From positions 186,001 to 250,000 of the forward strand of contig NZ_AZMV01000004.1 of NCBI RefSeq assembly GCF_000522505.1: DNA of 64,000 nt, given 5' to 3'. Source of the stretch: Bifidobacterium moukalabense DSM 27321. GTDB taxonomy: Bacteria > Actinomycetota > Actinomycetes > Actinomycetales > Bifidobacteriaceae. Below the pieces are notes generated by a model that searched no databases, was not told where the DNA came from, and was given only the letters and a program-made list of their open reading frames with translations. The translations under genes were made by a program, and so were the position numbers. Below, piece by piece: positions 46,016 to 54,615 of the stretch (positions are counted from its first letter, which is position 1; each line of letters starts with the position of its first letter).

Positions 46016-47620
46016 ATGGCCCGGACAACAATGCTCACGCTTACTGATATCTCTTACACCTATCCGTCCACGCCCGAACCACTGTTCGAACACGTGTCCG
46101 CATCTTTCCAGCAAGGATGGACCGCTGTGCTCGGCGACAATGGCCTCGGCAAAACGACTCTACTGAACATCGCCATCGGAATGTTGCCCGCTGACACCGG
46201 CAGCATCAGCCCGGACCCGCATAGACTCACTATCGCCACCTGCCCACAAGACAACATGGTGAGGCCTAAGAACCTCGACGACTTCGCCACGGACTGGTCA
46301 CCCGAAACCATGCGTGTACGCAACGCGCTACACATCGGCGATGACTGGCCCTACCGTTATGAAACGCTTTCCGGAGGTGAAACGAAACGATTGCAGGTCG
46401 CTTGCGCAATCACAGCGCGTCCCGATGTGCTCGTGCTTGACGAACCCACCAACCACGTTGATGGTGAAACACGGAAGGCCATAGTCGAAGCCATGCGCCA
46501 ATACCAGGGCATAGGCATCGTAATCTCCCACGATGTCGCACTGGTTGACGCTACATGTGCACGATGCGTCATATTCGAACGACAGCACATCAGTGGGCGT
46601 AACATCACCGTCATCAGCACATATGATGGCGGATATACGCAAGCACATGAGCAGATGACGTCCAGACTGCGTGGAGACGAGGAGTCAATCCGTGCGGCAC
46701 GGCAGGAAGTCATACGACTGCGGTCCGCACAGGCACAGCGGCATCAAGCCATGCAAAGCGCATATGCTCGCAAACGCAACGGGTGGAAAATCGACCGCAA
46801 AGATCACAGTGCCCTCGATCACCACAAATGGATCGAAAAACAGACCGATACCGCTTCGGGTGTCGCATACCGACAAATGAACAAGCGTCTTGAACGAGCA
46901 CAGCGCACGCTGGATTCACTAACCGTAGCGGCCAAACGCTACGACGGCGACATCTGGATCGACATACGGCCAAGCAACAGAAAGGAGCTCCTGCATCTCA
47001 CGGAAGGTATTATCATATTCGGCAGCGGCAGGGTGACCAGCTCGAACGATACCGCGAGAACGCCAACACAATCCATACTGCATGCCGACGGACATCAATG
47101 GAAGGTCGCGCATAATCCAGAGATGAGTGGTGAAAAACCACGGATGCCGGGCGTCGCCATACCAAAACTCAGCATCGGACCGCAAGATCATATCGGACTG
47201 ACCGGTGCCAACGGACTCGGCAAAACAACCGTGATTAACGCATTGCTGGACAGCATGCCGGAAGACGTGCCACATCTGATCATCCGGCAGCAAACAGGAG
47301 AAGCCGCGCTCTCTCAAACCATGAGACGACTCGCCGCATTACAGGGCAAGGAACGCTCGCAGGTGCTGGCCGCCTTCGCCCAGCTCAACGCCGATCCGGA
47401 TAAGTTGCTTTCCAACGAAGCGCCATCTCCGGGCGAACTACGCAAGCTCATGTTGTGTTTGGGCATTCTTGACCGGCCTCAGCTGATCGTCATGGATGAG
47501 CCGACGAACCATCTTGACCTGGAATCCAAGGTGGCTCTGGCAAGATGTCTTGCCGACTATCCGGGAGCGTTGCTGGTGGTCAGCCATGACGAGTGGTTCC
47601 TCGACCAAGTGGTCGGATAG
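46016..47620 (+). CDS. divergent ABC-F ATPase (possible ribosome-protection type)
   Basis: Twin ABC domains totalling 534 residues. Walker A sites are GDNGLGKTT and GANGLGKTT. The first signature is normal (LSGGETKR); the second is degenerate, SPGELRK instead of LSGGE. A basic linker (ARKRNGWKIDRKDHSALDHH) separates the halves. Antibiotic-resistance ABC-F proteins (Msr, Lsa, Vga) have this build and short length, but no specific drug class can be named. Base composition and codon use are more A-rich than the neighbours, and it sits beside a truncated gene, both suggesting transfer. ATG 46031 is an alternative start. Confidence 0.82.
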   Translation: MARTTMLTLTDISYTYPSTPEPLFEHVSASFQQGWTAVLGDNGLGKTTLLNIAIGMLPADTGSISPDPHRLTIATCPQDNMVRPKNLDDFATDWSPETMRVRNALHIGDDWPYRYETLSGGETKRLQVACAITARPDVLVLDEPTNHVDGETRKAIVEAMRQYQGIGIVISHDVALVDATCARCVIFERQHISGRNITVISTYDGGYTQAHEQMTSRLRGDEESIRAARQEVIRLRSAQAQRHQAMQSAYARKRNGWKIDRKDHSALDHHKWIEKQTDTASGVAYRQMNKRLERAQRTLDSLTVAAKRYDGDIWIDIRPSNRKELLHLTEGIIIFGSGRVTSSNDTARTPTQSILHADGHQWKVAHNPEMSGEKPRMPGVAIPKLSIGPQDHIGLTGANGLGKTTVINALLDSMPEDVPHLIIRQQTGEAALSQTMRRLAALQGKERSQVLAAFAQLNADPDKLLSNEAPSPGELRKLMLCLGILDRPQLIVMDEPTNHLDLESKVALARCLADYPGALLVVSHDEWFLDQVVG

Positions 47621-47643
47621 GCCAGGCGACGACCATGTTATCG

Positions 47644-47689
47644 AAGGCGGGTTTGCGCTCCGTGTGATCAGGACGCGTAGGCCCGCCTT
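47644..47689. terminator. hairpin between convergent genes
   Basis: AAGGCGGG (47644-47651) pairs with CCCGCCTT (47682-47689), and TTT follows on the plus strand. It serves the ABC-F gene and perhaps the malic-type enzyme. Confidence 0.55.
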
Positions 47690-47724
47690 TCATCAATGCT
47701 AGGCCTCAAAGCCAAATCATGCCT

Positions 47725-49350
47725 TTAATAGCGTGGCTCCCACTGAATATCGTGCACCGCAGCCGCCATGTCGGTCTGGCCGGTGCGCGACAGGCCCCGT
47801 TCCTGGGCCTTACGGGCAACGGCCTCGGCGATTCTGGTGGAAACCCGCCTAACATCCTTGAACGGAGGCAACACCGGAGCTCCCGGCTGGGTCGCATCGA
47901 CCATGCCACCCAAGGAATGCGCCGCTGCGGAAATCATCTCATCCGTCAGCAAGCTCGCCTCGGAAGCCAGCATACCCAAACCAAGGCCCGGATAGATCAG
48001 CGCATTATTCGCCTGCCCGATGACATGCTCAACGCCCTCATAAGTCACACTACCGGCCGGAATGCCCGTGGCGACCAACGCCTTGCCCTCCGACCAGACA
48101 ATCAGATCCTGCGCGGTCGCCTCGGCAAGTTCAGTCGGATTGCTCAGCGGGAAGATGATCGGGCGCTCGCAGGTCTCGCACATCGACCTGACAATATTCT
48201 CGGTGAATGTGCCTGGCTGCGTGGACGTGCCCACCAGAATGGTCGGGCGTATCGTACGGACGATTTCTTCCAGATCGGTCAATTGGTCGGCGTTCTTGAA
48301 ATCGGAGCGCTTCCTGGCAAACGGCCTCTGTTGCGGTGTGAGGTCATCCATGTCGTCGAACAGCAGACCCTGCCGGTCGACCATATAGAAATGGTTCAGC
48401 GCTTCCTCACGTGACAGGCCTTCGCCCATCATCTCGTCCATGACGCGTTCGGCGATGCCCGCACCTGCCGTACCGGCGCCATAGCACAGGTACGTCTGGT
48501 CGGTCAGCTTGCCGCCTGAGATGTTCAACGCGCCGAGAATGCCGGCCAGGGTTACGATGCCGGTGCCTTGGATGTCGTCGTTGAACGTGGCGATGGAATT
48601 CCTGTACTTGTTCAGGATGGTCGCGGCGTTCTCGCGGCCGAAATCCTCCCAATGCAGGTACAGTCGCGGGAAGAGCCGTTCGGCGGTCCGTACGAACCGG
48701 TCGATGAACGCGTAGTATCGTTCGCCCCTGATGCGCTCGTGCCGTGTACCCAGATACAGCGGATCGTCAAGCAGCTGCCGGCGGTTGGTGCCGGCGTCGA
48801 TGACGATCGGCAATACGGAAGCGGGATCAATGCCGGCCGCCGCGGTGTACACCATCAGCTTGCCCACGGAGATGTCAACACCGTTCATTCCCCAGTCTCC
48901 GATGCCGAGGATGCCTTCCGCGTCGGTGACCACGATCAATCGAATGTGCCGATCGCCCGCCGCGTTCCTCAACGTCGTCTCGATATTCTCGGGATGCTCC
49001 ACGTCAAGGTATGCCGCATATTGCGACTGCACATACAGATGGCTGTAGTTTTCGATGGTCTCGGCGATCTCGGGATCGTAGACGATGGGATTGAACTCGT
49101 CGAGGTGATGGGCGAACAGATAATAGAACAGGGTGCGGTTCGTATTGAAGATCTCCATCAGGAACAGACGTTTCTCCAGATTCGTCCCTTTCGACTGGAA
49201 TTGGAGATATGTTTGCTGAGCCTGCTCCTCGATCGTCTGTACGTACGGTGGAAGTACGCCCACCAGTCCAAGCTTTTCGCGCTCATCAAGCGTGAAGGCG
49301 GTGCCTTTGTTCATAAATGGGTCATTCAGTATATTCTGAGCCGTTGTCAT
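47725..49350 (-). CDS. malolactic enzyme / NAD-dependent malic enzyme
   Basis: It decarboxylates L-malate, to lactate (malolactic) or pyruvate (malic). It has 541 residues, the length of lactic-acid-bacterial MleS. The N-terminus ([18 protein letters not shown], then [17 protein letters not shown]) matches the MleS pattern particularly well. NAD binding is in [13 protein letters not shown], the malate site includes FNDDIQGTG and [15 protein letters not shown], and [11 protein letters not shown] follows. The malate permease and LysR regulator that normally accompany mleS are not adjacent. TAGGAGG precedes ATG 49350. Which product is formed cannot be decided from sequence. Confidence 0.88.
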   Translation of the reverse strand: MTTAQNILNDPFMNKGTAFTLDEREKLGLVGVLPPYVQTIEEQAQQTYLQFQSKGTNLEKRLFLMEIFNTNRTLFYYLFAHHLDEFNPIVYDPEIAETIENYSHLYVQSQYAAYLDVEHPENIETTLRNAAGDRHIRLIVVTDAEGILGIGDWGMNGVDISVGKLMVYTAAAGIDPASVLPIVIDAGTNRRQLLDDPLYLGTRHERIRGERYYAFIDRFVRTAERLFPRLYLHWEDFGRENAATILNKYRNSIATFNDDIQGTGIVTLAGILGALNISGGKLTDQTYLCYGAGTAGAGIAERVMDEMMGEGLSREEALNHFYMVDRQGLLFDDMDDLTPQQRPFARKRSDFKNADQLTDLEEIVRTIRPTILVGTSTQPGTFTENIVRSMCETCERPIIFPLSNPTELAEATAQDLIVWSEGKALVATGIPAGSVTYEGVEHVIGQANNALIYPGLGLGMLASEASLLTDEMISAAAHSLGGMVDATQPGAPVLPPFKDVRRVSTRIAEAVARKAQERGLSRTGQTDMAAAVHDIQWEPRY

Positions 49351-49546
49351 AACAACCTCCTACGACATTGCCGTTGCCGATGATGTCTTTTCCGTAATCA
49401 TGGGCTTGGTGGAGCGGCAAACTGTGCATCGAACTATATCAAGGTTGTCTGCGCTATGGCGGGGTCATCCGCGGCAATAATCTGACAGCCTAACCTTCAC
49501 CAGGCCAAATTGCCGTGATCGGCCCTGACAGGTGTGGCGTACACGC

Positions 49547-49992
49547 CTATTTCCGAGGGAGATCCCTTTTCAAGGTCCGAAGATACGACTTCCGTTCGTT
49601 GGTGATACGACGTGATTCACAAGCCTTCTGAATGCTTTTGTTGTGGGTCCAGCCATCCAGACGCAGCTTGTCCGGAGCATCCGGGAGAAGCATGGCCATG
49701 GCCGCATCCCACATGCCTCATCGGTGGAATGTGCGGCAAGGCTGAGCAGCATCGCGTGCAGCATGTTTTCCTCGAACAATGCGTGCGGAAGAGTTCCGAG
49801 GAAATCCTTCACAACATGGGTGCCATTGTCTTCGTCCGATTGCAGCAGTTCCTTGGCATAGCTACGTAATCGCGGGAGACGAATGCCGATCATCGTCTCC
49901 GGAGCCACGTTCGGAATCAACCTGGCGTTGAAGGCCTTGTAGGATGCGTCGGCCAAGGTATGCAAATGGCGGGTTATCGCCTCACACTCCAC
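49547..49992 (-). pseudogene. DNA alkylation repair (AlkD-like) protein, internally deleted and frameshifted
   Basis: The N-terminal part (KAFNARLIPNVAPETMIGIR, then LPHALFEENMLHAMLL) and, in another frame, the C-terminal end (KLRLDGWTHNKSIQKACESR to RTLKRDLPRK) are both recognisable pieces of a HEAT-like DNA glycosylase. Together they make about 148 codons, whereas intact proteins have about 220-240, so roughly the central third is missing. The preferred start is GTG 49992 after AGGAGG at 6 nt; reading can also extend up to 50052 through a G10 tract. The gene is inactive in this strain. Confidence 0.75.
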
Positions 49993-50025
49993 GATTGCCT
50001 CCTGAATCTCTTCGCTGATCCGTTG

Positions 50026-50035
50026 CCCCCCCCCC
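50026..50035 (-). repeat. G10 homopolymer upstream of the alkylation-repair pseudogene
   Basis: Ten consecutive C on the plus strand (G on the minus strand), 34 nt before the GTG start. Tracts of this length are prone to slippage and can vary between cells. It also marks a place where read errors would be expected. Confidence 0.9.
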
Positions 50036-50115
50036 TTACACGGGTTGAACACCTCACCATTCTATTTCTCCGTGGCCTTGATGGGCGAAGGCGGTGCGGG
50101 ATGCCGAAAGAGGAC

Positions 50116-50778
50116 CTAACGGTTACGGTCCGTGACCAAGGAGAGCGCACGGATACGGGCGGGGAACCTGAACCAGCGATTGATGCAGTTGATGACGGGG
50201 CCTACGCATAATGCGGAGACCACGGTTCCCATGCCTACGCCGCAAAGACCCCCGAAGAACACGAAGGAAAGGACCACGGCGATGGCTATCAGCGTCACAT
50301 CGAAGATGATCTTCGTGGTGCCGAGCCTCACTTTGGTGACGGTGGACAATGCATGGACGATACCTTCGCCGGGCACCATAAGCACGTTGGGGGAAACCTC
50401 GATCACGATGCCGAACGCCAGGATGACGCAGCCGACCGCCACGCACAGCAGTCGCTCCCACAGGGCGGTCGGATCGAGGAAGCCAAGTAGATTCATACTG
50501 ACGTCGATCATGAGGCTGAACACCAGGTTGACCGCCACCTGCAGCAGTTGGACGGGGCGGAAATCACGTCTCAGCAAGGCGATCTGCATGATGATGAACA
50601 GCAGATTGAAGATGAACGTGGTCGCGCCGAAACTCAATGGATATTTCAGACTGAGCACGTATGGCACGCTGGAAATCTGCGAAGTTCCCATATCGCCCTT
50701 GGTGATGAAGGCGATGGCGAAGGAGTTGATCACTACTCCCAGAATGAAATACAGGTAACGACGCAGCAGATGATTCAT
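50116..50778 (-). CDS. YczE/YyaS-like integral membrane protein
   Basis: A 220-residue protein with about five membrane helices. The first (YFILGVVINSFAIAFITKG) is followed by the GTSQISSVPYVLS loop, and VPGEGIVHALS in a later loop is typical of the YczE/DUF6198 family. The substrate is unknown; B. subtilis YczE influences surfactin production. ATG 50778 follows GGAAAGGA; an in-frame extension to 50910 is Arg-rich and unlike the family. It lies next to the alkylation-repair pseudogene. Confidence 0.84.
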   Translation of the reverse strand: MNHLLRRYLYFILGVVINSFAIAFITKGDMGTSQISSVPYVLSLKYPLSFGATTFIFNLLFIIMQIALLRRDFRPVQLLQVAVNLVFSLMIDVSMNLLGFLDPTALWERLLCVAVGCVILAFGIVIEVSPNVLMVPGEGIVHALSTVTKVRLGTTKIIFDVTLIAIAVVLSFVFFGGLCGVGMGTVVSALCVGPVINCINRWFRFPARIRALSLVTDRNR

Positions 50779-51097
50779 ATGATCCTTTCCCTCTTGATCC
50801 TTCGGATGCGCGCGGACGATGCAGAAGCCTGACTTGCGTATGCGGATCCGGCGTATGGCCGAAACCGAACGTAGGCAACCGTCTCGACACCGATGCCCGT
50901 AACGCGCCACCGTTACCGATAGGCGGGGCGGAAGGTGCGGTCGAACTCATACTTGGGAATGAGGGGGCATGGCCGATCAGCTGAAAACTGAATCCGACGA
51001 ACGATATCGAAAAGGCGGTCGGACTGCCTATCGTGAATACGGAAATATGAATCACATAGGGGATGCGAAAAAGAGCGGACGGAGGCAATAATCCAAG
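50779..51097. other. 319-bp intergenic region
   Basis: Between divergent membrane-protein genes. No recognisable RNA or promoter pair was identified. A 40-codon reading frame occupies its last third and is listed separately with low confidence. Confidence 0.4.
50969..51091 (+). CDS. possible 40-residue basic small protein
   Basis: An open frame from ATG 50969 to TAA 51091 encodes a very polar peptide (DQLKTESDERYRKGGRTAYR). GAGGGGG lies before it but too close to the ATG for good initiation. It ends 6 bp before the VanZ-RDD gene, whose own GGAGG overlaps the end of this frame, so it could act as a leader peptide. No similarity was recognised. Confidence 0.25.
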   Translation: MADQLKTESDERYRKGGRTAYREYGNMNHIGDAKKSGRRQ

Positions 51098-52105
51098 ATG
51101 GCGTTCATCGAGAGTTTCACCCGACCATTCATGTTGGCGGTCATGCTATGGCCGTTCCTTTCCTTCATATTGACGCTGCCGGTGCTCGCACTGCTGTACC
51201 ATCGGGATAACCGCATCCGGTTCACGTCGGCGCTGACCGCATATCTGATTGTGCTGTACCTATTGGCGCTTGTATGCTTCACCACGTATCCGATGCCGGA
51301 GCATCCAGCGGCCTACTGCGCCACCCATCATCTGCAGCCGCAACTCAACCCTTTCGAATTCGTTCACGACATTCGGTCGGCCGGCATCGTCGGCATTCTG
51401 CAGATTGCGCTTAACATCGTATTCTTCATGCCCCTTGGCTTCTTTATGAAACGCACCTTCCGATGGAGGCTTGTTCTGGCGGCTCCGGCCGCGTTCTGCT
51501 GCTCGCTGCTCATCGAAACCACGCAGTTGACGGGCGACTGGGGCCTATACCCTTGTTCCTACCGTCTGTTCGATGTCGATGATCTGATCACCAATACCGT
51601 CGGCGCGCTTATCGGCTTCGCCCTTGCCGGACTGTTCAACAGGATCGTGCCGGACGAGCGTATCGAACCGAGCGCCATCACCACTCAGCCGGGTTTTCTA
51701 CGCCGATCCGTGGCATTGATGATCGATCTCGTACTGATCGAGGTCGCGTCATTGTCGGTGAGCCTGCTGATTCATATGCTGCTGTTCGTTTTCGGCGCAC
51801 GGTCCATCGAATCGATGAGCATCGGCGATACCCTGTATGCCACCATCGCGATGTACGTGGTCTTCGAGGTGATCGTTCCATGGTTCCGTGCTGGGCGTAC
51901 GCTCGGCGGCGGATTCACCCGCATGACCGTCGAGACGACGATGCGTTTCGGTTGGCGACGGGCCGCCTTCTATGCGGTACGTGCGGTGGTGCTGTACCTG
52001 GCGACGTTCGGGGCGATCGTGCTTGGTCTTTGGCAGTTGTTGGTGGTCGTGGCCTTGGTGATTTTCTGGTTCGTTAAGAAGTGCATGCCGTATGACCTTA
52101 TCTGA
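51098..52105 (+). CDS. VanZ-like / RDD-domain fusion membrane protein
   Basis: A 335-residue membrane protein with two modules. Residues about 10-190 are VanZ-like: four to five helices with LNPFEFVHDIR, NIVFFMPLGFFM, SLLIETTQL and the DVDDLITNTVGALIG signature. Residues about 205-335 are an RDD domain starting at FLRRSVALMIDLVLIE. VanZ confers low-level teicoplanin resistance in enterococci, and RDD domains are often linked to ion exchange; neither role is shown here. GGAGG lies 12 nt before ATG 51098. Confidence 0.87.
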   Translation: MAFIESFTRPFMLAVMLWPFLSFILTLPVLALLYHRDNRIRFTSALTAYLIVLYLLALVCFTTYPMPEHPAAYCATHHLQPQLNPFEFVHDIRSAGIVGILQIALNIVFFMPLGFFMKRTFRWRLVLAAPAAFCCSLLIETTQLTGDWGLYPCSYRLFDVDDLITNTVGALIGFALAGLFNRIVPDERIEPSAITTQPGFLRRSVALMIDLVLIEVASLSVSLLIHMLLFVFGARSIESMSIGDTLYATIAMYVVFEVIVPWFRAGRTLGGGFTRMTVETTMRFGWRRAAFYAVRAVVLYLATFGAIVLGLWQLLVVVALVIFWFVKKCMPYDLI

Positions 52106-52178
52106 GTGGGAACATCAGGGGCACAGGACCGGGCAGGATGCGACACGCCGAGGTTTGCGCCCCCCGTTATGGCTCGGG

Positions 52179-52184
52179 TATATT
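52179..52184 (+). promoter_or_regulatory. candidate -10 of tRNA-Gly
   Basis: TATATT lies 33 bp before the mature tRNA 5' end. The -35 is not clear. Confidence 0.35.
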
Positions 52185-52217
52185 ACTGACTCGTTGTCCA
52201 CCGCGGTGGGAACGCAT

Positions 52218-52290
52218 GCGGACATAGCTTAGTTGGTAAAGCGCAACCTTGCCAAGGTTGAGACCGCGGGTTCGAGTCCCGTTGTCCGCT
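52218..52290 (+). tRNA. tRNA-Gly (GCC)
   Basis: Cloverleaf with acceptor stem GCGGACA and TGTCCGC, D-arm TAGCTTAGTTGGTAAAGC, anticodon GCC at 52251-52253 and T-loop GGTTCGAGTCC. The discriminator is U, and CCA is encoded directly after (52291-52293). Confidence 0.96.
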
Positions 52291-52297
52291 CCAAACG

Positions 52298-52322
52298 AAA
52301 AGCTCCCCATGAGGGAGCTTTT
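52298..52322 (+). terminator. intrinsic terminator of tRNA-Gly
   Basis: AAAAGCTCCC (52298-52307) pairs with GGGAGCTTTT (52313-52322), a 10-bp stem with a 5-nt loop ending in four Ts, 8 nt past the tRNA. Confidence 0.85.
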
Positions 52323-52345
52323 CCTGTATTTCGGATCATTTCCGA

Positions 52346-52714
52346 TCAGTCGCCGACGTTGTTCCGTGCCGGCGTAATCATGGTCAGCATCATGATGGAC
52401 GGTTCCTCGGCGTATACCGCATGCGGAATGCGGGTGGGGAAGTAGGCCAGCCCGCCGGGCACCAGATCCACGGTCCTGCCATTGCCGGTCACCTTGAGGC
52501 GGCCTTTCAGGGTCTGTACGAAAACGGGCATGGCGGCGGTATGCTCGCTGAGCTCCTCACCGGCATCAAAGGAGAAGAGCACCACATTGCCGCCCTCCTG
52601 CTGCATGACGGTGCGGGAAACCGTGGAACCCTCCTGCACGCTGATCATGTCTTCGAGATGTTCGATGAATCCCAGTTCGATCGGCTCCTGCCCGGATACT
52701 TGCTCATTGCTCAT
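52346..52714 (-). CDS. cupin-domain protein
   Basis: A 122-residue single-domain beta-barrel. The first cupin motif is degenerate but recognisable around EELSEHTAAMPVFVQTLKG (His present), and the second is PGGLAYFPTRIPHAVYA (His present). The conserved domain is often a metal-dependent enzyme or small-molecule binder; no substrate can be named. ATG 52714 has AAGGAGCG upstream; reading extends to 53200 in the same frame but without family similarity. It is divergent from the MFS transporter with a 490-bp spacer. Confidence 0.85.
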   Translation of the reverse strand: MSNEQVSGQEPIELGFIEHLEDMISVQEGSTVSRTVMQQEGGNVVLFSFDAGEELSEHTAAMPVFVQTLKGRLKVTGNGRTVDLVPGGLAYFPTRIPHAVYAEEPSIMMLTMITPARNNVGD

Positions 52715-52845
52715 ATATTCGCTCCTTGAGATTGGATACGCCCATAGTAGCGTCAGACATGCGTGTTCGAAAACGAATTCAATCAGCTGGGAAACGGTAT
52801 TTCGCCATGGGCCGACCACGATGTGAATACCCTCTTGAAAAGGTG

Positions 52846-52862
52846 GTGTCCACGTCGGACAC
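52846..52862. promoter_or_regulatory. candidate operator, GTGTCC-N5-GGACAC
   Basis: A perfect 6+5+6 inverted repeat 132 bp upstream of the cupin start and 76 bp before a small open frame. The geometry fits a dimeric helix-turn-helix repressor such as TetR or GntR type. No regulator gene is adjacent. Confidence 0.4.
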
Positions 52863-52921
52863 TTGATGATGGTTGTGAATTCGGCAACGATGCCGGAACG
52901 TGAACCATGGAGGCTGTTGCA

Positions 52922-53038
52922 ATGAACGAGGACATTGATTTCGTACCGGATGATTCCGCGAGCCATGTGTGGACGGAACGCGACAGCGAGCTCGTCGAGA
53001 AGTACGCCGCGCAGCTCATGAGTATGAGTATCGGGTGA
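52922..53038 (+). CDS. possible 38-residue acidic small protein
   Basis: ATG 52922 follows GGAGG by 8 nt and opens a 38-codon frame, NEDIDFVPDDSASHVWTERD then SELVEKYAAQLMSM. The codon use is like that of true genes here and the composition is acidic and helix-forming. It may be a small regulator or antitoxin-like remnant; no partner gene was found. An alternative ATG at 52907 adds five residues. Confidence 0.4.
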   Translation: MNEDIDFVPDDSASHVWTERDSELVEKYAAQLMSMSIG

Positions 53039-53202
53039 GTCGATCCAACCGTACGTGAGACATTCCGTGTCTTCGGCCCACGATGTGGGATGTCTCCCAT
53101 GCCGGCCGTTCTTCATGGCTTTTTCGGTGTCCGCCATGCCATGACTCCCCCTTGCCTTACCCTTGATGAGATTTACCCAAATCGAGTAAGAGGGGAGCAA
53201 TT

Positions 53203-54435
53203 GTGTTCATGGCAGAGAAGGAGGACGTGGACAAGGCCAGCGGCATGAAGCATTATGCCGGCCTTGCCGTGTTCTCGTCCGCAGTCGGCCACGCGCTCGA
53301 TGGCCTCGATCTGATGATTCTCGGCTTCGCGATGTCAGGCATCATGGCCAGTTTCAACATCGATAAGACCACCGCCAGCATGTTGACGACCATCACGTTG
53401 GCGGGCGCGTTCCTTGGCGGTCTGGTGTTCGGCCGAATGGCCGACAAGTACGGTCGCATTCGTGTGCTGACCTATTCCGTGGTGTTCTTCGGGGTGTTTA
53501 CGCTGGCATCGGCGTTCGCCCCGAATTTCCTTATGATGGCGCTGTGCCGTTTCCTTGCCGGCGTCGGCATCGGTGCGGAGTTCGGCATCGGCATGGCGAT
53601 CGCGGCCGAGGCATCCTCACCCGAACGCCGCGCCCGCGCGACTTCCGGCGTCGGTCTGGGCTTTCAGGTCGGCGTACTGCTCGCCTCACTCCTGTCCGCG
53701 CCGATCATCACGTCGTTCGGATGGCGAGGCCTGTTCGCCATCGGCATCGTTCCGGCCATCGTTGCGATTCTCATCCGTGTGTTCGTTCCGGAACCTCCGA
53801 TCTATCTCAAACATCGCGGGAACGACGAGAAACACGGTTCGTTGCGAGAACTGTTCGCCACCGCGGAACGGGTGAAATATTCCATCGCCATCATCGTGCT
53901 GTGCACCGTGCAGAATGCCGGCTATTTCGGTATCATGACCTGGCTGCCGAGCTACCTGAACACCGAACTCAAGCTGAGCCTGACCTCCACCGGCCTGTGG
54001 ACCGCGGTCACCGTGCTGGGCATGATGCTCGGCATTTCCGTATTCGGCTTCCTCGCCGATCATCTGGGCCGCCGTCCGGCTTTCTGGATCTTTCAAATCG
54101 GCGCCGCCGTCATGGTCGTCATCTACAGCCAGCTCAAGGATCCGAACGCCTTGCTGATCGGCGGCTTCCTCATGGGCATGTTCGCCAACGGCATGATCGG
54201 CGGCTACGGCGCGTTGATCTCCGAACTGTTCCCGACCGAACTGCGCGCCACCGCGCAGACCGCACTGTACAACACCGGCCGTTTCATCGGCGGTGGTTTC
54301 GGTCCGGTCGCCATCGCGGCCATCGCCACCGGCCATGGTTTCGGTTTCGCGATCGGTACGATCTCCCTGATCTACGTGGTCGCCTTCATCGCCATGTTCT
54401 TCGTGCCGGACAAGAAGGGCGCCGCCCTCGAGTAG
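53203..54435 (+). CDS. major facilitator superfamily transporter (AAHS-like)
   Basis: Twelve predicted membrane helices in 410 residues. The first helix contains DGLD (D33-D36), a mark of the aromatic acid:proton symporter family. The loop between helices 2 and 3 is GRMADKYGRIR, and its counterpart in the second half is GFLADHLGRRP. PERRARATS follows helix 4. An organic acid substrate is likely, but the exact one is unknown. Start GTG 53203 lies 5 nt after AGGGGAG; ATG 53209 is an alternative. Confidence 0.9.
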   Translation: MFMAEKEDVDKASGMKHYAGLAVFSSAVGHALDGLDLMILGFAMSGIMASFNIDKTTASMLTTITLAGAFLGGLVFGRMADKYGRIRVLTYSVVFFGVFTLASAFAPNFLMMALCRFLAGVGIGAEFGIGMAIAAEASSPERRARATSGVGLGFQVGVLLASLLSAPIITSFGWRGLFAIGIVPAIVAILIRVFVPEPPIYLKHRGNDEKHGSLRELFATAERVKYSIAIIVLCTVQNAGYFGIMTWLPSYLNTELKLSLTSTGLWTAVTVLGMMLGISVFGFLADHLGRRPAFWIFQIGAAVMVVIYSQLKDPNALLIGGFLMGMFANGMIGGYGALISELFPTELRATAQTALYNTGRFIGGGFGPVAIAAIATGHGFGFAIGTISLIYVVAFIAMFFVPDKKGAALE

Positions 54436-54465
54436 GCATCCGGATCGAATCAGGCATGCGTGGCG

Positions 54466-54500
54466 GCGGGGTCGTTTCCGATATCAGGGGACGGCCCCGC
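54466..54500 (+). terminator. hairpin after the MFS gene
   Basis: GCGGGGTCGT (54466-54475) pairs with ACGGCCCCGC (54491-54500) with one wobble, 30 bp past the stop. It separates the transporter from the jet genes. Confidence 0.5.
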
Positions 54501-54615
54501 TAACGTTCGCAGTCCGTATCCCTGATCGCCCTGACAATCCACGGCCCGAACTGGTTCTCGCCTACAATGGGAGCTTGGACCATTGGACGGCTGAATACGG
54601 AAAGGGCGGATTGCC

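Larger units (their letters stand above)
52715..53202. other. 488-bp spacer between cupin and MFS genes
   Basis: It contains a GTGTCC-N5-GGACAC dyad (52846-52862), a short open frame (52922-53038), and a 10-bp inverted repeat with one wobble, GAGACATTCC (53057-53066) with GGGATGTCTC (53087-53096). AGGGGAG near its end is the MFS ribosome-binding site. Confidence 0.45.
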
